From Haliclona indistincta (lineage: Eukaryota > Porifera > Demospongiae > Haplosclerida > Chalinidae): a stretch of DNA of 64,000 nt. Made by a program: the position numbers and the translations under genes. Each line of letters starts with the position of its first letter. Position 1 is the stretch's first letter. The stretch spans positions 5,619,781-5,683,780 of the forward strand of contig OZ024786.1 of the NCBI GenBank assembly GCA_964017065.1, read 5' to 3'. Of the stretch, positions 45,160 to 56,457 are shown one piece after another. The notes beneath the pieces are model-generated. The model had not been told where the DNA came from. It saw only the letters and a program-made list of their open reading frames with translations, and ran no database searches.

Positions 45160-45410
45160 ATCAAGCCAAAATCCAAGAAGGCATCAAAGTTGTCAGCAGT
45201 AGAAATGCTAGAGAACAAGTTCAAAATGAAGGCAGAATTAAAGGAAAAAGAGCTTGAGTTGAGGCAAAAGAACTAGAATTGAAAGAGAAACAGATGGAGC
45301 GAGAATACGAAGAGAAGCAAAGAATGGAAGAAGAAAGAAAGAGAAGAATGGAGATGGAATTCGAAGAAAGAAAACAAAGCTTGTCCGGACATAATGTCTG
45401 ATCAATAAAA
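45160..45410 (+). pseudogene. Coiled-coil frame (Lys/Glu-rich), frame-shifted
   Basis: One frame gives KKASKLSAVEMLENKFKMK then AELKEKELELRQK and stops at TAG. The next frame continues ELELKEKQMEREYEEKQRME through EEERKRRMEMEFEERK. A single base change of frame joins them into a long charged helix. An AATAAA follows at about 45405. It resembles the tails of Myb-like transposon proteins. No domain present. Confidence 0.4.
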
Positions 45411-45471
45411 AGCCTTGCCCTCATGTATGTGAATACGGTAGTGTCTGGCTCCATGCTGACTGAACTATTGT

Positions 45472-45732
45472 GTGTCTTGTCGTGCTAGTGAAAATCCACA
45501 GTCCTCTCTCCCTTCAGATGTTTCAGTATCGTCTGCACGTCCTGACATCGTCATGCGTGAGGGTAATGTGATTAAGATCTCAGAATTGACAGTATGCTCC
45601 AATACTCAGAGAGGGTTTGATGAGGCGAGATCAAGGAAAATAAATAAACTGGTTTATATCCAATTTTATCCAATTATATCCAATTTTAAAGCCGCTTGTG
45701 GTTTTATAGCGCTGTTTCTATCTTTTGAGTAG
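45472..45732 (+). pseudogene. PD-(D/E)XK-like nuclease fragment of a retroelement-type ORF
   Basis: The frame contains SARPDIVMREGNVIKISELT then VCSNTQRGFDEARSRKINK. RPDIV followed by a hydrophobic strand ending ELTV and then an ARxRKxxK helix is the pattern of restriction-enzyme-like nuclease tails in some transposon polyproteins of invertebrates. Catalytic candidates are the Asp of RPDIV and Glu of ELTV. The frame then runs into low-information sequence. It lies just upstream of a gag-like frame, perhaps the end of one element followed by the start of another. Confidence 0.4.
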
Positions 45733-45770
45733 ATTCTCCTGCCTTAGGTGCTGTTTCTCCTGCCTCCTCT

Positions 45771-46100
45771 TTGGCTGACGTTAGGCTAACGGCTGGCGAC
45801 CCTTCTAGTTCATTTTCCCCTGCCTTGCCTCTTGCTCCTGTCTCGACGCCCGGTTTGCCAGTGGTACCGATCCAGCAGATTCGGGCTGGGCGGTTAGTGG
45901 AAATGAGAGACCTGATGCCTGATAATATTCTGGTGAGGAGCCACTTTGAGGAGCTGAATAGTTTGATTGGTGTCCAGCTCTTACCTGTTTCTTCTCGTCC
46001 TCGAGTTGGGATGTTCCTACTCTTGCTTTCTGGGTCGCTTGCTTTTTTTCATTTTTGGCTGTAGGCACTTACGGCCGTCATCAAGGAGATGATCTCTCAA
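45771..46100 (+). pseudogene. DIRS-type gag-like fragment, copy 1
   Basis: After a Pro/Ser-rich start (FSPALPLAPVSTPGLP) comes IRAGRLVEMRDLMPDNILV, clearly related to VQAGQFVEMRDLLADNIAL of the frame at 61853. The frame shifts near 46000 and the related sequence continues as WDVPTLAFWVACFFSFLAVG, matching EVPSLVSWMYCFAAYVAIR. It then fades out. It is a truncated, frame-shifted relative of the gag at 61.9 kb. Confidence 0.6.
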
Positions 46101-46129
46101 GTGATGACGATTTCCAGTGACTGTGATTT

Positions 46130-46780
46130 CCACTGACGAACACAGTTATTTTGCTGACTATACCATTTATTCACAATCATGTGTATCCCAGTACTTCACT
46201 TGTATCAACTTAACTGTATTGGTCATGATCACTTCATGCATGATCAATCATGTATATATCCTTCACAATTAGTCATCACTGCTGAGAGTTAGCTATTTAT
46301 CCTTCAGTTCTGTATGTCATTCATGCCGGGTAACTGCTAGCGAACTCAACGACTGAGGACTCGTGCATCACATGCTCTAGACGCCATTGTTAAGATTGAC
46401 CGCGCCCCAAACGATCGAATCATTGATTACAGGAATCTCCTCTTGCAATCATGGTAAGTGTACTGTAGGTGTTCCAACATTGTTCCAAGCCGCAGGAAGC
46501 AGCCAAGATCCAGTATAGCGCACTCTCGATCCACTAGAAATCAGGCTACTCTGAACTTTGTCATCACGCACTCACTCAGGCTCGTTATTCCCATGCAGAC
46601 GCAATTTTGGTGAGTTCAATGGCTTTGTCTTTGTATTCGATACGAACAATTTGAATCAAGTACAATAGCTAACTAAATATTGCGTGGGGCGAGCCTAAAG
46701 TCATAGAACTTGCTAGATTTGTAATAATAATGGCAAGACCAGCCAATTTTTACAACCCTATTGATTAGACCATTAGACCT
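46130..46780. other. Gene-free stretch
   Basis: No supported gene. TCATGATCA-type words recur near 46200-46260. Confidence 0.35.
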
Positions 46781-47143
46781 AATTGTATTACACTAGACCC
46801 TTCTGTAAGCGGAGGGTTGGTATTGCCATAGATCTATGGTATTGCCATAGACCCATTGCACGTTACGTAGCAATGACGTGAGGTGTGAAAGGCAATCACG
46901 TGACTGGACGCCATGTTGGGGGTCAGGTAGCTGCTCTCATCCCTCAGGCACAGTGACAGAAGCAGTAAATTCTAAGAAACTTACCTGCAGAGTCTACCCA
47001 TGACTGTATCTACACTGTCACTTCACTGCATGTGCATAGCATCGCTAAAACTGTTTGCTGACCCGTCATTGCTTACGTAACATGCAAAGGGTCTATGGCA
47101 ATACCAACCCTTCGCTTACAGAAGAGTCTAGTGTAATACAATT
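46781..47143. mobile_element. Fold-back MITE-like element
   Basis: The left arm AATTGTATTACACTAGACCC is matched by the right arm (GGGTCTATGGCAATACCAACC and GTCTAGTGTAATACAATT in reverse order). The arms are roughly 60-100 bases with small mismatches, and share GGTTGGTATTGCCATAGA. In the left arm a 22-base piece (TGGTATTGCCATAGA...) is duplicated. A clean target-site duplication is not visible. No ORF. Confidence 0.75.
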
Positions 47144-47149
47144 GCCTAA

Positions 47150-48200
47150 GTTGTGCATGCTGACTGAACCATTATGTGTCTTGTAAACTCATTGTACTCC
47201 TTCACATACTCCTGTCATATCATGTAGCTCCTCTGTCTTTATAAAATGCATTGTATGTGTGTTGTCAGTTCAGTCGGATCCAAGATACTTTTGTTGAACG
47301 GTTGCGATACGGTTGTAGCTAATACACTACAAATACTATTGTAATAGTGTTCATGAATGCGATTACATGGACATGTATATAGTTTACAAAGTGTGACCAT
47401 AGTTACAAAGCATAGCAACATGGCAAAGCAGGCCTCACAGCTGGTAGACTCTGACTCAGACTAGACCGAGTAATACTGTGTTACATATACATTGATGCCA
47501 TTAATATTATTTTGAAAATTAAAATTGCTGTCATAACTCAATACTAGCAGCTAACAACAGCTTTAAAATTTTGTCCGATCACTGCCAGTTAATGTCAGAT
47601 CAACTGTCTTATTGGTCTGACATTTGTCAGACCACACTGAAAAATTATAATCTTCACTGCAACAATTTCAACAATCATGTAAACACAAGATGGTGACCAG
47701 GTGTTAATTGAGGTGATCAGCTTCGAAACCACTATCGAGTAAGACTAAAGACAAAAAAACTATAAATACGTCTTCTGCTTTGTTTTCCATTTTTCATGTC
47801 GAGCTACCATGTCCCCGCAACCACAATATCATCACTCACTCAAATTGTTTCACCTGCTGATGTTAAAAAGAAAAGATATATAAATGTAAATGAAATGTCT
47901 TTATTGTAAAGACATTGAATAGTCGATTAACCCTGAAGTAGCTACCAATACAACCTGCACTCTCCCAGCAAGTGAGAACAATATAGTGTATTAGCAGATA
48001 ACTAGTTGGCTGGAAGTTATAATGGAACTTCATTGTTATCATTGCTAAAAACTACTGGGTAAGATGCACTGATTGCGTAAATAAGAAAGAATACAGTACA
48101 GTACAGAATATCGTCGATTGAAAATGTCTCACAGAGGAGAGAAGGCAATATTATTGTCGAGATCGCTTTGAGAGAGGTGTTGCCGTGAGTACTTTCCATC
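47150..48200. other. Gene-free stretch
   Basis: The 28-base stretch GCTGACTGAACCATTATGTG and onward (47158-47186) recurs near 45453-45481. Nothing else supported. Confidence 0.4.
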
Positions 48201-48212
48201 TAACTCATGGCC

Positions 48213-48621
48213 ACACATTTTAAAGAGGATTCCTGGTATGAAGCAATACCATCACTTCGAAATCTCATCGAACATGCCAGGAGTCCTCAATCTCAAGTTG
48301 TTCACTGACAGTGGCTGGGCACCATCTGTAGACTATCAACAAAGTGCCATTGTGCCTCCAGGTCTTTCACACAAGCAACAGCAATACTTACACAACAGCC
48401 TCAGGCCGTAATGCACACCAGAAACACAGGATCTGGTGTGTCCTTTACCAGATACTCGTGTGGAAACCAAAGAGGACGCAGCTAGCACTCTATCCCCAGA
48501 AGCTTCACCAGAACTACCAGCGAAGGGACCCAGGCATTGTCGCACGTGTGGAAAGACTGGGCAACAATTTTATATTCGTCAAAATCTATACAAACAAAAA
48601 AACCACAAATTCACACCTTAA
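48213..48621 (+). pseudogene. Transposase-like family fragment B (C-terminal part)
   Basis: It begins with the same words as the end of fragment A (LKRIPGMKQYHHFEISSNMP), then LNLKLFTDSGWAPSVDYQQS, then VPPGLSHKQQQYLHNSLRP. An in-frame TAA (48409-48411) interrupts it. The frame continues CTPETQDLVCPLPD, an acidic Ser/Pro segment, and a Zn-knuckle-like HCRTCGKTGQQ. This order (PGhK..HHF, PPGLS..RQ.YLY, CP.P) is the C terminus of the family named under fragment A. One stop codon separates otherwise clean sequence. Confidence 0.55.
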
Positions 48622-49174
48622 TCCATAATAAAGGTTACCAGTGAGCATGCATTTCACTTGAGTTGGGAACAGTGTACATACAGCGTGCTCTTTGGACCTT
48701 GTCTACTACATAATAGTTAGCAGTAGTAGGCAGAAGGCGAAGAGCTGAGAAGCAGTACGCAGCTATTATTATTATAGTCTCAAGTCAGGACTATTGGTGT
48801 TCTCAGGCAAACGGATGACCGACCTTTGCATTAGCTACATCAATTTTCTGTAGATCTTATCCAACAGATTATACTCAGAGTAGAACAATGGCGTCTTGGA
48901 CCTTGGCCGCATCACTACAGCGGCAAGAAGAGTAAGCTGGTTAAAATTCTAAAGAAGTATAGCTCTTGGCATGTATGGTTGCAGGCATGGCGGTTGAAGT
49001 GATGCGAAGTTAACGACTTGGAAAGGGCTTTACGGAAGACTCATTCATTCAAATGTCAGAGATAGTGAGAGAAGAATGAAGAATAACATAAATCAGCATC
49101 ACAATTGGAACATTAATGGTTATTATTCAGTTCCAGTAGTCCTTGGTACTTATAGTCAGTGTCTGGAAGAGAAC

Positions 49175-49310
49175 AGTCACACTGAATTGAATTGCTGTGG
49201 CAGCAAAATGGTCATGGTGGAAGAGAATTTATAGCAAAGTAAAGTCTCTAGCAACTGTTTAAACAAAAATTCTTAGTATGGGTATGTGCAATTAAATTTT
49301 TTAATACATA
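49175..49310 (+). repeat. Dispersed repeat, copy 1 (copy 2 at 56325-56457)
   Basis: Shared sequence includes AGTCACACTGAATTG, GAAGAGAATTTATAG, AAAGTAAAGT, and GGGTATGTGCAATTAAATTT. Both copies are in the same orientation. Confidence 0.7.
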
Positions 49311-49319
49311 CTTTTCTAC

Positions 49320-49720
49320 AGAACACTGAAGATGCAGCAGGTTATGCACCAGATCTGGATCACCACATGGAGGAGATGATGAAGGGGCTGAATCTGTTGT
49401 ATCAACAGCAAAAGCCAACATTGAAAAGGCTCAGAAGAAAGAGTACAATGCCAAGCACAAGTCATCTACATTTAAGTTGGAGACCGAGTGTGGGTGCACA
49501 ATGCAAGCAAAGACACTAGCAAAGTCAAACTTTTATTGGGATAACTCAGTAGGCAGCAGTACAAATGGTGAATTACAATTAGGTGGATAGCTCACACGGA
49601 AGTGGAATGGATTGTCTAGCAGACCAAGTGGAGTACTTACCGCCTTAAGAATGCTCAAGGAAAGGTGTTCAAAACTGCTGTTAACAGTAACCGCCTTAAG
49701 TTTTCACCACGAAGCTGTGG
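49320..49720 (+). pseudogene. Ty3/gypsy-type integrase C-terminal end, broken
   Basis: In successive frames: STAKANIEKAQKKEYNAKHK (49395-49460), GDRVWVHNASKDTSK (49478-49525), and YRLKNAQGKVFKTAVNSNRL (about 49635-49700). These are the helical lead, the GDxVWVxN strand and the GPY/F-like end (YxLxNxxGKVxKxxxNxxRLK) of gypsy-type or rve integrases. Two frame changes and a stop (TAA near 49540) disable it. The rest of the pol gene is absent. Confidence 0.65.
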
Positions 49721-49764
49721 TACCACAACAAGGTATATCAGAATGTTAGGAATACAAACTCTTC

Positions 49765-50034
49765 ATGCAGTTTTATTATTTAAAAGAGAAGTGGGCAAAG
49801 ATATTGTTCCCGTCATTTATGTCCAGTGACAGGGACAATATCGTCACTAAGCCACTGTCATGGAGGTCCCAGCTAGTGGACGATTTTTTCCAACGGCTGG
49901 ATCAAGCTTCCCAGGAGGCCAAGTCTCCACAGGCCAGACGGCAGACTAAGCCAAGAGTGATGGGAGAGCCCTCCAGTCGACATCGGCCAGTAGATGACAG
50001 CCTGCCCTCCTGGGCTTTTGTGATTGACTCATAA
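49765..50034 (+). pseudogene. Transposon ORF C-terminal piece
   Basis: The 89-residue frame contains TKPLSWRSQLVDDFFQRLD, then RRQTKPRVMGEPSSRHRP and ends LPSWAFVIDS. A KPLxWRSxxxxxFFxxLD start, basic middle and (G)xPSxRxxP..xPxWA end recur in the C termini of invert­ebrate transposon ORFs. It follows directly on the integrase piece, so may be a separate insertion or the tail of a composite element. Confidence 0.4.
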
Positions 50035-50361
50035 ATGTTATTTTGTATTATATTTTTCGTCAACTGTTTTTGTAATTGACACAGTTAAAAGAAAGCATGG
50101 GGTAGACAGCCTAAAAGATTTATGGTACTTAATCAAAAGCAGTTCAATGGATACTTTTCTTATAATAATTATGTGATTAGATAAAGGAGTTAGCATCAGC
50201 CATAGAACGATCTACCTGCCAAGCGAACAGCATTTATACAGAACCCATGTTTTATTCAAATGTGCAGTCAAGAAGAATTAACAGTTAAAACTGTTGACGG
50301 TATTAAAGCCGTGTCAATACTGAAAGATCACATAAATTGGTGAGTGGTCTACCTATTGCAG

Positions 50362-50935
50362 GGGCCAGGTGTGACTTTCGGTCCAAAGGGAATTAAAAGG
50401 CACATACATGTACTTGATTGCTTAAATGAAAGGCGCAGAAGGGTCCATGAAGGCCATGATAATGAGATGGTAATACTTAAAGTGCAAGTATGTGATTTAT
50501 GACAGCTCGCTGTTTTCTGTTAGCCTATTGTTAAGAAAATGAAGAAAGCTGAGGGTATGCTTACAATTATTTTTTCATGCATGTGCCTGGTCCTGTCATG
50601 TCTGTAAGTACAATGTCATACTGCACTCAGCTAATAGTAATGTTTACTATTTTCAGGGACAACACCGTCAAAGTCATCACACTCATACTGTGCACTGGAC
50701 CACACCATCTACAGCAGCTGTGGCTGCTGCCAACATGGCTGTGGCCACAGCTGCTGCACAGGCACGTGCTCATCAGCAGTCTGTAAGTAGTGACTAATAA
50801 ATAATTATCATTATCATAATTCATTTAACAGAACTCAGCAGCCACAACCAACACACCATCCACAAGTGCCAATACTATAACTATTATTATGACAGCTAAT
50901 ACATATAATAGCTACTACTATACAGCAGGGTATGT
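50362..50935 (+). CDS. Candidate multi-exon gene segment
   Basis: Four short open stretches each have plausible splice borders: 50362-50469 (TFGPKGIKRHIHVLDCLNER), 50524-50554 (PIVKKMKKAEG), 50658-50783 (Ala/His-rich: STAAVAAANMAVATAAAQAR) and 50832-50928 (Ser/Thr-rich: NSAATTNTPSTSANT). The third and fourth join in phase 0. The second and third do not join in the Ala-rich frame, so either one is wrong or another exon is missing. No family recognised. Confidence 0.25.
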
Positions 50936-50999
50936 TATTAAAGCATTAATGGCAACGAAGAATATGAGCAAGAAGAGGAGTACAGCGTACCTACCTCAT

Positions 51000-51868
51000 T
51001 CGTTCTTATGACCCTAACAACTTCCTATTTTTCCCCATTCCAGTTCCTTCTCTAAATCCTTTTTCCCTCTACAACTCTTCTGTGGAACTCTCTTGACTCC
51101 TCTATCAAGTCTTCAACCTCACTCTCTTCTAAAGTCTCTAGTCATAAAATATCTAAACCCACTAAATAATCTCATTAGTGACTTTGTTAATAATTCTATT
51201 CATGTTTGTTTTTATTTTCGATCTCTATTAACCACTGGTGATTTCTCATAAAAAATCTACATGTATGCTACAATGTGCTAGATTGTTGCTCTTGCGATGG
51301 ATGAGACCGAAGTCATTTACATATCCTCAGACTCTGAATGTATGCCTGAACCGCATACTCTCAATGCTCCGCCCCCTTCTGTGTACACTGAAACCACAGC
51401 TTCATTTTCTACTACGCACAGGCCTGTTTGGAAGACATTGTGGCTGTTGCAATGAACAGTGCTGAAGTGAATGAGCCAACGTGTCCGTCTATGAACAAAT
51501 AAAAACTATCCAGACCTCATGCAGTCGCTCTTTGTGTATCAAACTAGCAAGCTTATAGCAGTAAATGTGATGAATCTAGCATACATGTAATAGCTGGAAA
51601 CAATTATTATTCTTTAACGCTAGCATAATAATTGGTTGAAGTACGGTTAGTTCATAAGATTTTAACGCGATCGCGTGTATGGTTAAAATTTTCAATAAGG
51701 TATGTAAGAGTACTGTAGCTCTCAAGAGCTACAGTACTTGAATGTACCTTGAAAGTACCTTGAATGGGTTAATCCTATGCTAGTTAACTTTATGACATTG
51801 ATCACACGTTCAGTGCGAGAATGCAGAAAACCTGAAGCAATGAGGTGAATTATCAAGTTAGTAAGTAA
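51000..51868. other. Gene-free stretch with a perfect palindrome
   Basis: A 14-bp perfect inverted repeat with 2-base loop, AGTACTGTAGCTCT-CA-AGAGCTACAGTACT, lies at 51709-51738. No gene supported. Confidence 0.5.
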
Positions 51869-52123
51869 GGCAGTACTACATCTTATGCTTGCTTATGTAC
51901 TGCACAATCCAAACAGCCACCCCCACTGCATAATCTACTTGCAGATGCTGTTGAAGTTTGTGATAGTTCTAGACAGTTGCTAAAGCTTTTAAACAGATTT
52001 GGATGTGCATCATCACCAGATACACACGATCGACACGCCACAAGCATAGCAGAAATCAACCGCCAAACCAGCATATGGGACCAGATTGCATCAGACACTT
52101 TTACAGTTACTGCACCTTGCTGA
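51869..52123 (+). pseudogene. Transposon ORF fragment (SPDTHDRHAT family)
   Basis: One open frame gives LLADAVEVCDSSRQLLKLLN, then RFGCASSPDTHDRHATSIAE and WDQIASDTFTV. A LLNxxGxxxSxDTHDR segment followed by WDxxxxxxFTVxSxDN is known to me from repeated ORFs of cnidarians and sponges. Here the sequence is cut after FTV near 52114, where the gypsy fragment begins. Confidence 0.45.
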
Positions 52124-52580
52124 CACTCTCTCTCCCCTCTACTCTCTCTTACAGAAAGGCTCCAGTTGGAAGTGGGGTAAAGCACAACAGACTGCTTTCA
52201 CTCATGTAAAGGAGCAACTGTCATCACCTGTGGTGTTAACGACATACGACCCGGACAAAGAACTGATTCTGCAGTGTGATGCTTCGCCATATGGAGTAGG
52301 AGCAGTGCTAGCCCATAAAGAACGAGATGGCTCAGAGCGTCCTATAGCTTACTCTTCCCGCACGCTCGCTCCAGTAGAAAAGCGTTACTCTCAGCTAGAT
52401 AAAGAAGCACTAGCATTGATACATGGAGTCAAGAAATTCCATAGCTACATCTACGGTCGAAAGTTCACCCTAATCTCTGACCACAAGCCTCTTCAACATA
52501 TCCTAGGAGAAAAGAAAGGTGTCCCTCAGATGGCATCTGCAAGACTTCAAAGATGGGCATTACAGCTAGGAACTTATGAG
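52115..52580 (+). pseudogene. Ty3/gypsy reverse-transcriptase/RNase H fragment
   Basis: The frame includes LADTLSPLYSLLQKGSSWKW, VLTTYDPDKELILQCDASPY, GVGAVLAHKERDG, RPIAYSSRTLAPVEKRYSQL and the DHKPLQHIL end, with ARLQRWALQLGTYE before the stop at 52581-52583. This is the connection plus RNase H region of gypsy pol, with the CDASPYGxGAVL and DHKPL motifs intact. Only about 155 codons remain; both ends are abrupt and meet unrelated transposon fragments, so it is a fragment inserted or joined between them. Confidence 0.85.
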
Positions 52581-52881
52581 TAGGATGTTTTCTTGTTGAG
52601 ACGTCTTCTAGCATTAGATGTCGGTAGGTACTAGGGGTCACATAGAATTTCCCCAAGTTGTATGTTGTGTCAGCAGTAAAGATGCCAAATTCCTCACGAG
52701 TCAGAAAACGTTCCATGTCTTCCAATTGCCAGTTAAAGAAGAGAACACATTGGGGATCTGGAGCCACCTTGACATCTCGTAGGAATCGGAGGAATCTCGT
52801 AGGAATCTGCCAGGAATCGGAGAACCAGTTCTGTGACCGACATGGCAGCATTTTCTTTGTCTTCTCCCCGGTCTTCTCCAT
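52570..52881 (-). pseudogene. Mutator-like (MULE) transposase fragment
   Basis: On the minus strand: FLRFLRDVKVAPDPQCVLFF, NWQLEDMERFLT, then FGIFTADTTYNLGKFYVTPS and YRHLMLEDVSTRKHPT. An acidic Asp in TADTTYNLG followed by VTPxTYxHLML is the first catalytic block of a MULE-like transposase family of invertebrates. The sequence ends at the gypsy junction (about 52581); the upstream end near 52881 is a Met. The remaining catalytic residues are absent. Confidence 0.55.
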
Positions 52882-53219
52882 TCTCTAACAAAGAGATTGC
52901 AAGACACTACTTTGCCGATGTGGGCAAGTAAGAAAGCAGGTGGCGAATTCGGGTTAAGGAAACCTATTTAGTCATGTTAAGACTTACCACAAAGACTACA
53001 GTTTCAAATCCAATGCAAACTACGAGCTGGTGCTGGAAGAATTCTTTCTTTCGTTGATGAAAAGTCTAGAAATATATTCTGCTGCATTGAATGGATCATT
53101 GAAGGTAGCAAAAGCTAATTTCCTTTTTATTAAAAAATAGTTTTCCTTCCTATTATAGACAATCTGACGCTTAATTTTGTGGAAAAGCCGAATACTAGAA
53201 AAAATGTTCGTCTAAACAG

Positions 53220-53525
53220 AACACCACTCCCACTCCTTCATTGCCATGGCGACCATCAAAAGCTCACTACAGCTTTGATTTCGCCCAGCAGTTCCACTAT
53301 CCGAGTGACCCATTTCAACCTGGTCCCATCTACTTTTTAACTCCTCGGAAGTGTGGGCTGTTCAGCATATGCTGTGAAGCAATTCCTCGTCAGGTTAGTC
53401 TCGTAACTATTATGCAACGTAATGCCTTCAATTCGCGCTGTCTTTCGTCGTTCCTGGTCAGTTTTCTCCTGATTGGTGCTTTGGCCTTGCTAAGCAAAAA
53501 CTTCGAAAGACCAAAGTAGCTGTTG
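53220..53525 (+). pseudogene. Transposase-like family fragment C (N-terminal and middle parts)
   Basis: The frame reads WRPSKAHYSFDFAQQFHYPS, then PGPIYFLTPRKCGLFSICCE and AIPRQ followed by a donor-like GTTAGT. Further on, in another frame, FSPDWCFGLAKQKLRKTKVA appears (about 53455-53515). In the full-length family the first block is separated from PDWCFG by a segment with the HADNCxGQNKN motif, which is missing here. It is an internally deleted copy of the family that gives fragments A and B. Confidence 0.5.
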
Positions 53526-53693
53526 GCAGATATTTATGGAAGCCGATGGTGGATATCCACTTTCCATTTTCATTTTCCATTTCAAGTTTGACAGATTATC
53601 GGATATTACGGAATAACGGAAATAGACGGTCACGGTCACATGCTCATGTGTGATCGTTGTCTCCATGTGTATGCCTTTGTGTAACGAGCGAGG

Positions 53694-54120
53694 ATGCAAA
53701 CGGAGAATCAGATGTCGGCTGAGATTCCTTATTTGTCAGCAACAATCAGCCCTGACGCTACTCGTGAAGACTTAATTGCATATTATTCTCTTGCTGGATT
53801 TGGTACAAGTACGATCCGAAGATTCCTATGCGGGTAAGCGGTGCATGTTTATTATCACCTTATCAAAGTATACTGGTGGGTGTGGCTTTACAGGAAGAAT
53901 TGCAGGGTCCAGGTTCTCTTCTGGGATACAGGAGTATGTGGCAAAGATTGCGTGTTACTCAATATTTACCTGTTAGAAGGTATTTCATTCTGATTAATAA
54001 TAACAATTAAAATGTGTTACTCAGAGCTACACTGTGATGATGCTTCTTCCTCTGCTGGATCCACATGGTTCCCAAAGCAGGACAGCTCGCCGCCTCAAAC
54101 GAAGAGTATACAGAAGCAAG
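53694..54120 (+). CDS. rve-type transposase/integrase gene, 5' exons
   Basis: Three exons join in phase: 53694-53833, 53869-53979 and 54027-54120 (GTAAGC and GTATTT donors, AG acceptors). The protein begins MQTENQMSAEIPYLSATI, has a helix with LIAYYSLAGFGTSTIRRFL, then EELQGPGSLLGYRSMWQRLR, and ends TVMMLLPLLDPHGSQSRTAR and RLKRRVYRSK. This is the N-terminal DNA-binding part of a family of integrase-core (rve) proteins of fish and cnidarians, in which a GPNYxWHxDGYDKL block should follow. That catalytic core was not found downstream, so the gene is truncated after its third exon. Confidence 0.55.
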
Positions 54121-54225
54121 GTATATTTAGCTCTGCAGTAGACCCTTAGTAATTTAATCATCTGCTGCTTATAAACCTTCAGCTATGTTCCAAGTCGAAT
54201 GCAGATAGTAACATGTTTATTATGT

Positions 54226-55525
<1,300 letters not shown>

Positions 55526-55531
55526 TGAATA

Positions 55532-55928
55532 GAGAGTTTTAGTTAGCCGTTCAGCCGTTTAACGTCAACGGCTGGTTCAGTGACGTCACCACTTATCCTG
55601 TAACTTGTGTACACGCGAAGAAGGCAATCTAGTCATGTACGTATACAACATTGTAGCGTGCACAGCATTTTGTAGGCACACGTAAAACACACAAAAACAG
55701 AAACCTAAAGCATGTGGCTTTGTGCTAGCTTATAACTAACGTGCAGGAAAGCTAGACGAGAGAAGCGAGAAGTCTTTGAAAACCATACGGGAAAACCAGG
55801 TGCCAGCCGTTGTAAACGGGAAAATTGAACGTGAGGCTGGGGTTAACGGTGGATCACGTGCTAATTTGTGACGTCAGCATTGCCAGACGTTTACCGTTAG
55901 TGCAAATAAACGTGTAACTAAAACTCTC
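55532..55928. mobile_element. TA-flanked inverted-repeat element
   Basis: Ends GAGAGTTTTAGTTA and TAACTAAAACTCTC are exact inverted repeats, flanked by TA on both sides (55530-55531, 55929-55930). Internal sequence has CAACGGCTG/CAGCCG-type words and no ORF. A third TA-type family of the window, different in its ends from the others. Confidence 0.75.
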
Positions 55929-56324
55929 TATTAACAACCAATGGGGTACTACATATAGATTCTTTACAGATAGGGTGTTTGATAAATCAGGAGTCAGAAC
56001 ATAGAAAAGTAGTTGGAATTTTCGTCCTGATCTTAATAGCCCTTCCTTCATGCGACCCAGCGAAAGTATGAAATTAATACGTTATTATACCACCAAATGC
56101 CCAAGGTAAGCTATAATATTATTTTGTTGGCTTGGAACTGACATTCCAAGAGAAAGTATCAAAAACTACTGTCTACATAAAGATGGACGCTCAAGATCAG
56201 CTCCTCTTGTCAGAAGGTGTTTGCAGGCAGTCGGGAATTGAACTGAATTGACAATGCATTGAATCAGCTTGCATGCTAGTAATTTTAGAACATAACATAA
56301 GTCAGTATCACATTAAATCATGAA

Positions 56325-56457
56325 AAGTCACACTGAATTGCTGTGGCGCACAACTAATGGTCCTGGTCGAAGAGAATTTATAGTAAAGTAAAGTTTCTAG
56401 CAGCTGTTTTAAGCAAAACATATTGCTATGGGTATGTGCAATTAAATTTTTAGGGAG
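56325..56457 (+). repeat. Dispersed repeat, copy 2 (copy 1 at 49175-49310)
   Basis: See 49175-49310. Confidence 0.7.
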
